Position numbers and translations under genes: made by a program
Assembly (NCBI RefSeq): GCF_910592395.1
Contig: NC_088316.1
Span: forward strand, 11,284,001-11,348,000
Source of the DNA: Lineus longissimus
Taxonomy: Eukaryota > Nemertea > Pilidiophora > Heteronemertea > Lineidae
DNA: 64,000 nt
Direction: 5' to 3'
Part shown: in pieces, positions 41,701-53,148 of the stretch
Numbering within the stretch: position 1 is the stretch's first letter
How the letters are laid out: every line of letters starts with the position of its first letter
The notes under the pieces: generated by a model
Told to the model about the DNA's origin: nothing
Database searches by the model: none
What the model saw: the letters and a program-made list of their open reading frames with translations, nothing else

Positions 41701-44620
41701 AACGCTTCAGACTGTACCGCATAGCCATGTGTGCCGACGTCGAAGGGATGTTCCACATGGTAAGAGTGCCAGAGACTACAGATGCAGACGCCATGCGATT
41801 TATTTGGAAAAGCGACATCGATGCTCCAGGGCCTCCAGAATCCTACAAGATGTTAGTCCATACATTCGGCGCCACCGATTCTCCAACCTGTGCCAACTAT
41901 GCTCTACAGAGATGTGCCAAGGACAGCTGAGACCAGTACAGCCAACAAGCCGTTGACACAGTCCTTCGCTCCTTCTATGTTGATGACGTCGCAAAATCCG
42001 TTGATTCCGTACCAATAGCCGTTCCACTCGCCAAAGAGGTAGTCAATATACTAAAAGGGGGAGGCTTCAGGCTGCATAAATGGATCTCTAATAGCATGGA
42101 ATTTCTACAGCACATCGAAGAGTCCGAGCAATCGATTCAAGACCTTGAATTTGCGGCAAAAGAGTCGAGCAACATACAGCAAACATTAGGCCTGAAATGG
42201 GACATCAAGAAGGATATCATCATCTTCAAGTGCCAACCCAAAGACAACCCACTTACCAACAGAGGCGTCGTGAGCACCGTCAGCTCGATCTTTGATCCGT
42301 GCGGATATCTGGCTCCATTTATAATACGCGCAAAGATCTTTGTACAAGAATTATGGAGGAGCGGATTGTCCTGGGACGAGCCACTGACAGAAGAGTTGTC
42401 TACCAAATGGAGCAGCTGGTTACAAGATTTGCAGCAGTTATCATCTTTCAAGTTGCCGAGACATCACTTGAACTTCTCACCGCGGGTTGAAGATATCCAG
42501 ATACACGTTTTCTCTGATGCATCTGAAGCTGGATTCGGAGCAGTCGCCTACCTGAGGTACACGGCCGAAAATGAACAACCAACCTCGTCGCTGTTAGCTG
42601 CAAAAACCAGAGTCGCGCCGATAAAACCTGTTCTGTCGATCCCAAGACTTGAGCTTCAAGGGGCACTACTCGCTGCGAGACTGGTAAAATCACTAAAGAA
42701 AGAGCTGGATCTAGCAATCACAACCTCAACCTACTGGACAGATTCAACTACTGTCCTGAGATACTTGAAAAACGAATCCAAACGCTTCAAGTCATTCGTC
42801 GCGAATAGGATCTCCGAGATTTTGGAAACAACTCAACCAGAACAATGGCGATATGTTCCAACCAACTTGAATCCTGCAGATTGCTGTTCGCGTGGCGTCA
42901 AGGCATCAACCCTCTGTAATGATCAACAATGGCAGGAGGGACCCGTATTTCTACAACGCAAAGTTGAAGATTGGCCAAACCTGGACAACAACGATAGCCT
43001 GCAGGGAGTTACAGCAGATGATCCAGAAGTGAAAAAGATCGAAAACAAGTCCGTGAATGCCGTCACTGCCAAGGGAGATGACAACAAGGCTACACCAACG
43101 ACGCTAGATCTTACTTGCTTACTGGATCCGTCGCATTTCTCCTCATGGAACAGACTCATCAGAAAAACTGCCTGGCTGAACCGAGCGATATGCAATTTCA
43201 CCTCCGTCGTTCCGCGTCTTGCATCAAGAGTCGTCAGATCTCCAAGTATAAAGGCTGCTAAATACCAAGAAGCTGTAGAGTTCTGGATCCGTACTGCGCA
43301 ACAAGACCGGTTCCGAGATGAGATAGCCAGCCTCAGAAATCACGAAGCATTGCCGCCGAAAAGTAAACTCGCCCAGCTAATGCCTATCTTTGATGAAACC
43401 AACAACTGCCTCCGCGTCGGGGGTCATCTCAGAAAGGCTGACATTCCAACCGAAGCCAAGTACAGTTGATCTTACCTGCCGATCATGCTGTGACATTGCT
43501 GCTCTTCAACGATACCCACAGAACCAACTCTTACTGTGGTCGAGAGCACCTCTTGGCCATGATGAGGCAACGGTACTGGCCTGTTAACGCTAGAGTTTTG
43601 GCGAAGAAAACAATCCGATCCTGCTTGCTGTGTTGGAGACGCTACGTACAACCAATCGTTCCGAGAATGGCTGATCTCCCTAAATGCCGCCTATCCGTCA
43701 CAGCCGGGCCATTCTACCATACTGGTTTGGATTACTTCGGACCCATGATGATAAAAGTTCGGAGATCGACGTCAGTCAAGAGATAGTGTTGTTTCTTCAC
43801 CTGCCTGGGAACCCGAGCCGTCCACATTGAACTTGCCGAGTCCCTTGAAACCGACGACTTCATCCTCTGTCTCCGTCGATTCATTGGTAGGAGAGGACAT
43901 CCAAAGACAATCCATAGCGATAACGGTACCAACTTCCGTGGGGCTGACAATGAGCTGAAGAACTGCCTACTCAAGCTGCGCCAGTCTAAGGTCCAAGAGT
44001 TCCTCTCTCCCCTCGGTGTGGAATGGATATTCAACCCTCCAGCCAGTCCACACATGGGCGGGAGTTGGGAAAGTCTTGTGAAGTCCGTCAAAGCCGCCTT
44101 GAAAGCCGTCCTGCCGAAACATCGACTAGCTGAATCCGTCCTAAGAACAGCTCTCGTCGAAGTTGAAGCCGTAGTCAACAGCCGCCCATTGACCCACAAT
44201 AGCAGCGAACCAGATGATCTGACAGCATTGACTCCGAAACACTTCATCATTGGTCGGGCCGTCAACGTCGCCGCTCCTGATGTCGTGGTGGATCGTGAAA
44301 TCGATAGCAGAAAAAGATGGCGTCAAGCTCAAGTGATTGCCGACCACGTTTGCCGAAGATGGGTCAAGGAATATCTACCTACCCTGACTGTCCGACGTAA
44401 ATGGTTGAAGGAGGAACGCAGCCTAGCTCCTAATGATCTCGTTATCGTCCAAAACGATCATCTACCTCGTGGCAGTTGGGAAATGGCTAGAGTGCTCGAC
44501 ATTTACCCAGGGGATGATGGGAGAGTCCGATCGGTGTTGCTGAAATCTGCGAAGTCTACCTATGTGAGGCCGGTGTCCAGGATCTGCTTACTCGAGGAAA
44601 ACGTCAATGATGAACATTAG
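38709..44620 (+). pseudogene. BEL/Pao gag-pol, five disabling changes
   Basis: ATG 38709 begins the Gag frame. It breaks by a frameshift near 38850-38930, resumes before 39021, and then has in-frame TGA stops at 39426-39428 and 41928-41930. A frameshift lies near 43455-43466 and an in-frame TAG at 43784-43786. The Gag end has Cys/His knuckle blocks (CPLCKEPHRLYRC, CLNCLHSNHELSQC). The protease region carries LDSASEITV near 40730. RT runs from about 41570 with YVDD at 41976-41987. RNase H begins around VFSDASEAGFGA. Integrase has the DYFGP, SDNGTNF and ESLVKSVK blocks (near 43730, 43915 and 44069). The domain order and these motifs identify BEL/Pao. The protein cannot be made intact. Confidence 0.92.
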
Positions 44621-46080
44621 CGAACCAGGAAAGCCGCTACGATATGAACACTGAACACTGACAGTTCATGTTTTTCAAGGATTCGTGCAAATCAGGTTTT
44701 AGGAGACATGTGGCATTGAGTTTCAATTTTCCTTATGTCCAATCACCAAATTTTGTGGACTAACAGAGTTGATTAGCACTCTTGTTTTAAAAAATTTACT
44801 CAATGACATATTTCTCTTGAAAGCTGATCTTATGTTCTCACTGTTATGTGTTGCATTTGATGTGCTGGTAACCTCTCAATGCAATGCATCTCATTAGTAA
44901 ATCTATAGGAAAGTTCCACAGAAACGCTTTGGATTGTAAATTCTGGATAGCTCCATTCTGGATGAATCCAAAGAAACGCTTTGGATCGGAGCTTGTGCAA
45001 TGTTGTGGTGTTTTAGTTATACGGACGTCAGACATGATACATTGAATCACAGGGTTGAAGTTTATTTACTCTCTTTTAAATTTGGGAAGTTTCAATCCAT
45101 ATTTGGAGATGAGTCTTAATTTAAAATTTCTGCTCAAATTGAGTAAAATTCTCTTCTCCATTTAACCCTGTGCTGTCGCTGTCAATCATGGCCGTATTCT
45201 GTATGTTCATCCATGTTCGCTTGCGATCGAAGTGAAGTTAACTTGAATCAGACTCCTTTGCTTGATTATTGTAGCAGTCTGCGGGTGGACACATTATTAC
45301 CGGTTACAATCAATTTATTTTTCATTCTTTTCTTTTTGGCCAAATTCTCAAAATTATTTCATAAAGTATTTACAACAACTTTATATTCATCTGTGTCCTT
45401 CCTGGGATTTGCTGCCAAAATCTGGTTCTGGAGTCCTGTATTCTTGTGTACTTCTGAACTGCCAACACTGGTAGAAAAGACTATATGCCAATATTGTTCG
45501 AAGGACTGACAATGTTAGGCAGAACTGACTTCAAGATTGGACATTGAATATATTTCCGGTTGATTCTGTTACTTCCCTGCTGAATGGTAATGACGATTAA
45601 TGGTTCCTTCTAATTTCAAGGCTTTACTTTTCATCTCAGGCTGGTCCTCTTTGGAGTGTTATCAGTCCTATTTTGTTATTATAATCATGATTTTCATTGT
45701 TCAGCAGGAATGTAAACAGACCGTTTATCAACACTAGCATGTTTGCTATTAAGCTTCACTGCCTATGGCTCAAGCTTCAATGCCATTTTCATGGCTTCAA
45801 TTTGCTTTACTGCCATACGGCTCAAGCATACAAAAATTTGCTTTTACTGCCATACGGCTCAAGCATACTTAAATTGGCTCTATACTGCCACACGGCTCGA
45901 GCATGTTTATCAAACTCTTACTGCCCATCGGCTTTGAGTTTTTTGGTGCACTCGTATTATTAACGTAGAATTTACACCTTCTAGCTAAGGTTTTTGGACG
46001 CTAATTCTCACACGCCTTTTCAAGGTTAACGCACCGTTTGTTTGGATGTGACCAATTTGACCCTGTCAGGGGGGCGGCAA
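44621..46080 (+). other. BEL 3' non-coding region with minisatellite and polypurine tract
   Basis: No env-like gene is recognisable. At 45760-45935 a 30-40 bp unit containing TACTGCCATACGGCTCAAGC recurs about four times. At 46068-46080, AGGGGGGCGGCAA directly precedes the 3' LTR and is the likely polypurine tract. Confidence 0.7.
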
Positions 46081-46530
46081 TGTTGGTGACCCAATTTTAT
46101 TTTCTAAACCTCACTCTTTATTTCTGTACTGCCATCTGGCCATAAACTTTCAAACTTTAAAAGGTGTGTGTCATGCTGAGCATGCTCAGGCAGTTGCAAT
46201 CCGGCCACCATCTTTGAAAGTTCCTTATTTTACAATCTCCACAAAAACATCAAATTTATATGGTTTCAACCATACTTTCCCCACTATTAAATACCAACAA
46301 CTTGTAAGTATATATTTCTAAACCAACAAAGGTCAAAATAGTAAAAAAAGACAAATCCAAAAGAGGTTAAAACCACCAACATTGTCACTTATCCCACTTC
46401 ATCATGCACTAACTCCATCTTTAGTGCATTCCACATGTAAATTTTCTATTTTTCCATCCAAGTATTGTCAATACAATATTATCAAAACTATTTCTTCTTT
46501 TTCTTGTATCAGTTGTGTCTGTCACGCACA
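46081..46530 (+). repeat. 3' LTR of the BEL element
   Basis: It matches 37932-38381 with about seven substitutions by eye. It ends at GTCACGCACA, followed by the duplicated GCGTT. Confidence 0.92.
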
Positions 46531-48588
46531 GCGTTGCTGTTGTAGAGATTCTTTCCACTGAATGTTGTCGTTAATATTCACTTCCTTGTAAAGTGGACCA
46601 TTGTCTTTCAACCATTTCAGAGCATTGAGTACTTTAGTAGGTCTTATATTTTCAATGAATTCATTAGTCTTGTATTGCAATCGTCTTTTTTATTTTACTG
46701 GGACAGTTTCCATTTCAGATAAACTTCTAGGTAGAGATCGAACTGTTTTTGAAACGTCTACTGGGACATTAACTACATTGCCTCTCACCATCTTCTGACC
46801 ACCAACAGGAAGTTCTCTCATTTGCATAAATGGTATGCGTAATGATATAAGTCTTTCCTCTAACTGGTGCAATTCAAGCTCTGGTGGTTTCTCTTTTACT
46901 TTAAAGCCAACATTGTTTGCAATTGATAACTTGGGTATTTTGCTTTTACTAACTGAATCTCGACAAGTCTCACAGAGCCATTCTTTGTTGTCAACAGAAA
47001 TATATTTAGTCCTGCATCGTGCTAATAATTATTGTTGTTTTGTTGCTACATTAGCTCGTTTGACATCAATGACAGAATCTTTGAACCAGGTTTGATGGCA
47101 GCAAGTGCAAACATAAATAGGACCAATCTTTATTTTTTTATGAAATTTGTCAATGCAATTGTTGAAAGTGGAACCATACTCCATATTTTGTCGTAATTTT
47201 TTTTTGTTGGCTTTGTAATCTGGATTAGTGCGTTGTTTCTGTTTGGATGGTGTTCCTTTTTGGTTTTCTTTAATCCTATAATCTGGATTAGCAAGAACCC
47301 GTTGCTTGCTTTTGACTTCTTTGGCTTTGTAGTCTGGATTAGCACGAACTTGTTGCTTGCTTTTGACTTCCTTGGCTTTGAAGTCTACTTTTGTTCGAAG
47401 TTTCTGTTTGCTTTTTGTTCCTTTTCCTTTTTCTTTTATTCTATAATCTGGATTAGCACGAACTTGTTGCTTGATTTTGACTTCTTTGGCTTTGTAGTCT
47501 GGATTAGCACGAACTCGTTGCTTGCTTTTGACTTCCTTGGCTTTGAAGTCTACTTTTGTTCGGAGTTTCTGTTTGCTTTTTGTTCCTTTTCCTTTTTCTT
47601 TTATTCTATAATCTGGATTAGCACGAACCTGTTGCTTGCTTTTGACTTCTTTGGCTTTGTAGTCTGGATTAGCACGAACTTGTTGCTTGCTTTTGACTTC
47701 CTTGGCTTTGAAGTCTACTTTTGTTCGGAGTTTCTGTTTGCTTTTTGTTCCTTTTCCTTTTTCTTTTATTCTATAATCAGGATTAGCACGAACTTGTTGC
47801 TTGCTTTTGACTTCTTTGGCTTTGTAGTCTGGATTAGCACGAACTTGTTGCTTGCTTTTGACTTCCTTGGCTTTGAAGTCTACTTTTGTTCGCAGTTTCT
47901 GTTTGCTTTTTGTTCCTTTTCCTTTTTCTTTTATTCTATAATCTGGATTAGCACGAACTTGTTGCTTGCTTTTGACTTCTTTGGCTTTTTAGTCTGGATT
48001 AGCACGAACTTGTTGCTTGCTTTTGACTTCCTTGGCTTTGAAGTCTACTTTTGTTCGCAGTTTCTGTTTCCTTTGTTTTCCTTTTTCTTTTTCTTTTATT
48101 CTATAATCTGAATTAGCACGTTGCTTACGCATGTACTCCCTCATGTTTGCTTTTTTCCTTTGATATTTTTCGTTCTGATCGCTAAAATATGTTGAAAGAT
48201 GATCCAACAGTACTGCTTTACTTGTTGATGACAGTTTCTCATTGTTAGGAACATTTGTAACATAACTCATGGCAATATTTGTGTAATCATCAGCCTTCAG
48301 AATATTCGGTAGGGTTTCTTTGTTTTGATCAGAATGGTAAACAATTTTGTCATCTATTTTCATCTTTTTTGGAATAGTGGCTGTTGGAGTTTCAATGGTT
48401 TTTCTTTTGCGTTCCTGTACGCCTGAATGCAAATGCAGCTGATTATTCTGTCTATCGACTGCCAATTTAAAGGCTTTTGGTGATAGGATATTAATCTTGT
48501 AGAATGTCACTTCAAAAACAACCTGATGCAGATCATTAGCATATTTGGTTATATAAGATTGAAGTTGTAACTCATCGTTGAACCTTAA
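46531..48588 (-). pseudogene. Helentron middle region: Lys-rich repeats and Cys-x-x-Cys domain
   Basis: Reading down from 48588, a segment with FNDELQLQSYITKYANDL continues the peptidase domain. Next come a Lys-rich segment (KKANMREYMRKQRANSDYR), five 55-residue repeats, and a domain with Cys pairs (IYVCTCCHQTWF, WLCETCRDS). The motif region LRIPFMQMRELPVGGQK, VNVPVDV and RSLPRSL follows. That last region is the Helentron/Helitron N-terminal DUF6570-type pattern. In-frame stops occur at about 47989 (a Tyr codon turned TAA in a repeat), 47029 and 46691. It ends at the BEL target duplication, where codons QQQR are resumed on the other side of BEL. Confidence 0.8.
47276..48110 (-). repeat. 165-bp coding tandem repeat (55 residues), five units
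   Basis: The word CTATAATCTG (plus strand) recurs at 47276 (as CCTATAATCTG), 47441, 47606, 47771, 47936 and 48101, exactly 165 bp apart. Each unit encodes three subrepeats, about 17, 17 and 21 residues, of the type RANPDYKAKEVKSKQQV. It is a strongly basic, repetitive segment of the Helentron protein, possibly nucleic-acid binding. The multiple-of-three period keeps the frame whatever the copy number. Confidence 0.9.
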
Positions 48589-49337
48589 AGGGAATGGCCC
48601 GCCAAAAAATGGGGAGTTTTGGACGGCCCGGTCAAAACCTTAGGCGGGAATAAGGTTTCATTGATAAATATAAGGAGTTTCAAGGCCCCCAAATCACTTG
48701 TAAGGTTCAATAGATACTGGCCTTTCATTGGTTTACCGTCTGCGTATCATTTACATACTCTCATTTTGAAAAATATGACAATATTTACGATCACGCTATT
48801 GATTTTTGCAACATTTTCGGTAACGCGCCCCTTGCGGATCTGTAAGGTACCATTCGGATGCTTGAAAAATGCTTCGTCAGGTTGACTGCAGCAACTTTTA
48901 ATTGTTGGAGACAGAGAAGGAAGGAATATGATTATCAGTTCGATGAAAACTTTGAAAGAATTTTTTGCAAAGTTTCTTCTTGGGACTCGAAATCCATACT
49001 ACTATTCTCTCCATTTTCCATTTTCTCCTCTCTCCAACTCACTACTATCGCTATTGACTGCGTAACATACACTAACATTCTTTCGCTATCATTGCTAACT
49101 TCATTTACTAGAACACTGGCCTCTTTGTAGCCGATTATGTAACCCATAGTGGCAACACCTGACAGCGCCGCCCGGCATGATCCACGTGCTACTGGCATAT
49201 TTATAACTCGTAGTAAATAAGGTTGTAAAAATATGCAAATGAGATGCCGTATATGGAAACCATGACGTCACTAAGCAGTTCGTATTTCTGCTACGGGTGG
49301 CGCTGTTGCTTGCTTCTGGAGGCGCTATTCAACCTCT
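48589..49337. mobile_element. 749-bp TTAA-flanked insertion splitting the Helentron peptidase
   Basis: TTAA at 48585-48588 and 49338-49341 flanks the segment. Its ends are AGGGAATGGCCCGCC on the left and, read inwards on the minus strand, AGAGGTTGAATAGCGCC on the right, so the inverted repeats are imperfect. TTAAAGGGA fits the T2/Kolobok consensus. Removing the segment with one TTAA makes the peptidase frame continuous (TSVLLRFNDELQ). No transposase is encoded. Confidence 0.75.
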
Positions 49338-50241
49338 TTAACAACACAGATGTTCCATCAGGAATTTGGTTACCATGCTTGTCTCTACTATGTGAATCAA
49401 AGACATAATAGGAATGTTCATGAAACATCACTGCAAAAGCATCATATCCAATAATCATGATCACTCCGCTACAAGTTGCCATGCGATCAATGGTATTTTG
49501 AAGGGAGAGGCTCGGCAATTCAACTGTTGATTGGTGTAAAATCACATTAACTGTTGGGCCAAGCCGTTTTAATTTGAAATTTTCATTTAAACATTGGACT
49601 AATGGAGGCAATTCATCAACTGCAAGGTAATGATTGATGTTGAAACTTCTATACAACTTGTCTCCATTTATCAAGATAGTATTCAAATTATTTGATTCCC
49701 AATGCGAAGGTGAAAGGATGAATGAATACATCAATGAGGTCACTGCATTTGCAACACATTGTCTCCCAGCGGAGTCCGGTGAAAAATGGTTGGTATCGCC
49801 CTGATGAAAATGGCCTTGCACCACTGTGGCAATCCCTGTATCCTCAATTGGACTTGGCCCAGGATTTGATTCAATGTCATTACATTGCTTTAAGACATTT
49901 GCATCAGTCAAAGAGTATACTTCACGGAGAAAAAACATTTCCAATACCACAAAGGATGCCAGATAACCCCATGCTATTTGTAACGATGCACAATATGCCG
50001 CTTCCTGTAATTTCTCCCATTCAACAAAACGTTTCTTAATCGTGACTTCGTTGAACCAAACATTCCAGGAACATGTTTCATCAATCCTAGTATTATTACC
50101 ATTCTCATCCATACATGGATATGTTACTGGTTCTAAATTGTTCATACAACCACAGTTATGCTTTTCCTCGCATGGATATGCTGCTCTAGCCTTCCCAAGG
50201 AAATTACCTATCGCGGAGCGGTACTGTTGAAGCGAAATCAT
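49338..50241 (-). pseudogene. Helentron N-terminus: 2A-like motif and cysteine peptidase
   Basis: ATG 50241 starts MISLQQYRSAIGNFLGKARA. Residues 1-121 form a Cys-containing module with a hydrophobic stretch at about 86-106. At 122-129 stands DIESNPGP, matching the 2A consensus D-x-E-x-N-P-G-P, where ribosomes skip the Gly-Pro bond. After it comes a papain-fold, OTU/herpes-tegument-like cysteine peptidase: GHFHQGD, then C162 in GRQCVANAV, and FDSHSR with D282 and H284. Such peptidases occur in some Helitrons. The domain is cut at 49338 by the TTAA insertion and continues at 48588. The segment itself has no stop. Skipping would release the first module from the peptidase-Rep-helicase chain; that role is an inference. 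Confidence 0.75.
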
Positions 50242-50534
50242 TATTCCAGGGGTTGTCAGTACTAGTATTTATCAACACAAATATGAAAAAACAGGAACAA
50301 TATCTATGGTTTTGGATTATAAATGAATTTATTACACAAATCTACAATATGAAAGTTCTCTATCTCTTGACAATAAAATGATCTATGATAGTAGTAGTTC
50401 AAAAGATAATGTCCACTGGCTACAAGCTTTGATTCTGGTTCTGTCAACAGGGAGAGAGCGGAAGTTTGTTTATTGTCAGTAGATGTATTATGAAAGATAA
50501 CGGTAAGTGATAAGAAGTTGATCGTCGAAGATTC

Positions 50535-50720
50535 TTTTTCCGTCCGTAAACGATACAAGTCCTTTATACGTGTATACACGGTATGTCAATGGACAGTACA
50601 AGTTCTTTTTCCGTCCGTAAACGATACAAGTTCTTTTTACGTGTATACACGGTAAAATGTCTTTTACGTCCGTAGACGGTACAAGTTCTTTTTACGTGTA
50701 TACACGGTAGAAGTTCTTTC
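50535..50720. repeat. Tandem repeat with palindromic CGTGTATACACG, upstream of Helentron
   Basis: The perfect 12-bp palindrome CGTGTATACACG occurs at 50569-50580, 50640-50651 and 50695-50706. Related words (TTCTTTTTCCGTCCGTAAAC, CGATACAAGTTC) lie between. The array is 300-460 bp upstream of the Helentron start codon and could be a promoter or subterminal binding array, though no function is proved. Confidence 0.75.
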
Positions 50721-51861
50721 AGCAGTCTATCAGCAAGGACTTTTAACCTGAAATGAGACCAAAACACGTCAATCAAATTGTCAAATTGGATGAGCTGATA
50801 GTTTAGGCCTATTTTGCGTTCGCAAGGTGGGGAGGGGGGGGGGGGGGTAAGGTTCCAATATTAAAAAGAACTTCTGAAGCTGTTGTTCTCGTGGAGCCCA
50901 GACTAATGTTAGCCCTGCCTACGTAGCTGCGCCTAAGCTAATTACCTGGCTGAAATGTGCAGATCAATTATTGCAGACTATATGTACTCTTTCAACAAAC
51001 AAGACAATACAACTTCGCATACCCACGTATAATAACTTACCTGTGCTGCAAAATTATGTCCAAATCAAGAAGTCCCTAACTTGAGACTGCTCTCTCCCTC
51101 TCAATGAACTTTCATGAGGGACTCTCATGGTCTTCTGCGACTGCTCTCTCTCTCTCTCTCTCTATGCTAATGACAAAAATCAAACCTGCAAATGGAGTGG
51201 AGGGACACATTTATATCCCATAAGTGTACTGTAGTGGGGCTGTAGTGGGTAGGCTCTTTAGGCCGAAGTGTATAGGCCTACACGAGCTTCAATATATAGG
51301 CCTAATTAAGCTAGGCCCTACTTAGGCCTAGGCTAAGCTACTCCATCATGACTATTAATTAGGCCTAGGCCTAATTAACTAGGCTACATTTTCACTAGGA
51401 GGAAGAACACAATCGATGCGTTCAACCTGCAATGACATCTTCTTCATCTTCTCCTTTATTTACTAAGCAGACCGTCATTTGACGTATTGCGCCGAGGTGG
51501 TGGTGGTGCTAACATGCTAGTAGCTTGCCTTAGGGAGGCAAGCCTTGGAGGACGCAAGTAAAACGGCGTCCTGGATTGGCTGTCAAAGATTGTTCCAATC
51601 CCATACGGATCTACTAGGCACGAAAGAGTGTTTTAGCTGATCCGTTGCAAAAGTTTGTGATCCTTAGTTGACAAAGTATCTTGATGAGGAAGATAGAGCC
51701 GAAATCTGATTAAAGAATGATGATGAAATGAGTTGTACATCATCTCATGTTGAGTCCTGCAATGCATGCATGAATGTCAATTGCATTGATAGGATGAATC
51801 ACTGAATGCACTGAGAGTGAAGTGAATGCATGCGTGAACAATGCTCGATTTTTCTTTCCAA
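50721..51861. other. Non-coding stretch with TAGGCCTA-rich segment
   Basis: No gene is supported. The stretch holds a G homopolymer run (50826-50847), a (CT)n run (51149-51171), and a segment dense in TAGGCCTA and TTAATTAGGCC words (51260-51390). The left Helentron end probably lies somewhere here but was not recognised. Confidence 0.5.
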
Positions 51862-53095
51862 TGAAATGGCCAGGGCCATTGTGCTCACCTCATGTGGAGG
51901 AAAGATGGATAAAGAGCATGGTATTGTGTCATGTAGTGTTAGGTTTGATGTACGTCCAAGCAATTACAATTTCCCCAAAATGGCCAATTTACAGTACATT
52001 CGACCTCTGTGACCTTGAAAAGTAGGTCAAATCAAAGAAGACCCGGGTGACACATTGAATGGTTGTTAGAATTAGATGTACCTATGATATAAAATTGGTG
52101 CCAATCGGGCAAGTCATTACTAGGAATAATGGCATTTTGATGAATTTAGGATTTGGCCCCCTCCCTGGAGGCCAAACGGCAAATCAGATCGCACCAAACT
52201 TCGGTACCTGAGATCACCTGACCAAGGGGTACATGTGTACTTAATTTGTGATCAATAGTCATTGCAGTTAAGAAACGTGCCATAGTTACGGCCTGACGGC
52301 GAATTTACGTCATTTGACCTCTGTGACCTTGACAAGAAGGTCAAATTGAAAACCTGTGTGACATATACTGTATGGTGGTTAGATGTACCCATGATATCAA
52401 ATTGGTGGCAATCGGGCAAGAAGTTAAGGAATAATCACATTTTTAAGGTTTTTGGATTTTGCCCCCTGGTGGTCAAGTGGTGAATCATATTGGACCAAAC
52501 TTTGGTCCCTAAGATCACCTGACTAAGGGGTAAATGTGTACCAAATTTGGTATCAATAGTCATTGCAGTTTAGAAACGTGCCATCGTTACATCCTAACGG
52601 CCAATTTACACCATTTGACCTCTGTGACCTTGAAAAGGAGGTCAAATCAAAAACCCAGAGGATATATGATGCACCTTTGCTAGAAGTACCTACCATATTT
52701 TTTTCAAAATTTCCCGACTACTATTAAGGGAGATATTGCACATTTTCACTTTTAACGTTTGGCCCCCTGGTGGCCAAACCATGAAACGAATCGGACCGAA
52801 ACTTAGTCTCCAAGGTGTCATTACATAAGGGTACATGTGTACCAAGTTTCAACTCAATAGCTCTAACAGTTACGAAACGTGCCCTGCTAACGGACGACGG
52901 ACGACGGACGACGGACGACGGACGACGGACGACGGACGACGGACGACGGACGACGGACGACGGACGACGGACGACGGACGACGGACGACGGACGACGGAC
53001 GACGGACGACGGACGACGGACGACGGACGACGGACGACGGACGACGGACGACGGACGACGGACGACGGACGACGGACGACGGACGACGGACGACG

Positions 53096-53148
<53 letters not shown>

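Larger units (their letters stand above)
37932..46530 (+). mobile_element. BEL/Pao LTR retrotransposon, decayed coding region
   Basis: Two 450-bp LTRs (37932-38381 and 46081-46530; TG...CA) differ at about seven positions by eye, roughly 98.4% identity. The target duplication GCGTT (37927-37931 and 46531-46535) is intact and lies inside Helentron coding sequence. Gag, protease, RT-RNase H and integrase follow in BEL/Pao order on the plus strand. The coding region has several stops and shifts, so the element is inactive. It has a 1.46-kb 3' non-coding region with a minisatellite. Confidence 0.95.
11352..50241 (-). mobile_element. Giant nested Helentron (Helitron2-type), five pieces
   Basis: Five minus-strand segments form one colinear Helentron coding sequence: 50241-49338, 48588-46531, 37931-36711, 36586-35922 and 15121-11352. 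Domain order is N-terminal module, 2A-like motif, cysteine peptidase, Lys-rich repeats, Cys-x-x-Cys domain, HUH Rep, PIF1-type helicase, AP-endonuclease-like domain (dead copy), AP-endonuclease-like domain (intact motif copy). The segments are separated by a TTAA-flanked element, a BEL element with target duplication GCGTT, a palindromic insertion, and a 20.8-kb composite insertion. Removing the TTAA element and the BEL element, each with one duplication copy, restores the reading frame. At the 20.8-kb gap the protein homology continues with no visible missing or repeated residues. Endonuclease-bearing elements of this kind are the Helentron branch of Helitrons. Several internal stops and frameshifts show that the copy is dead. 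Its true DNA ends were not located. Confidence 0.85.

Noticed and set aside
44844-45509. Possible env-like gene after BEL pol
   Set aside because: Only short hydrophobic frames without signal peptide plus transmembrane arrangement or conserved Cys pattern; treated as non-coding.
47233-48111. Plus-strand 292-residue frame rich in Phe and Leu
   Set aside because: It is the antisense shadow of the Lys-rich Helentron repeats on the minus strand.
49722-50230. Plus-strand frames opposite the 2A-peptidase gene
   Set aside because: They are antisense to the clearly conserved minus-strand peptidase.
51843-52025. Frames at the start of the hairpin-terminated repeat
   Set aside because: They lie in a non-coding repeat and are not kept in other copies.
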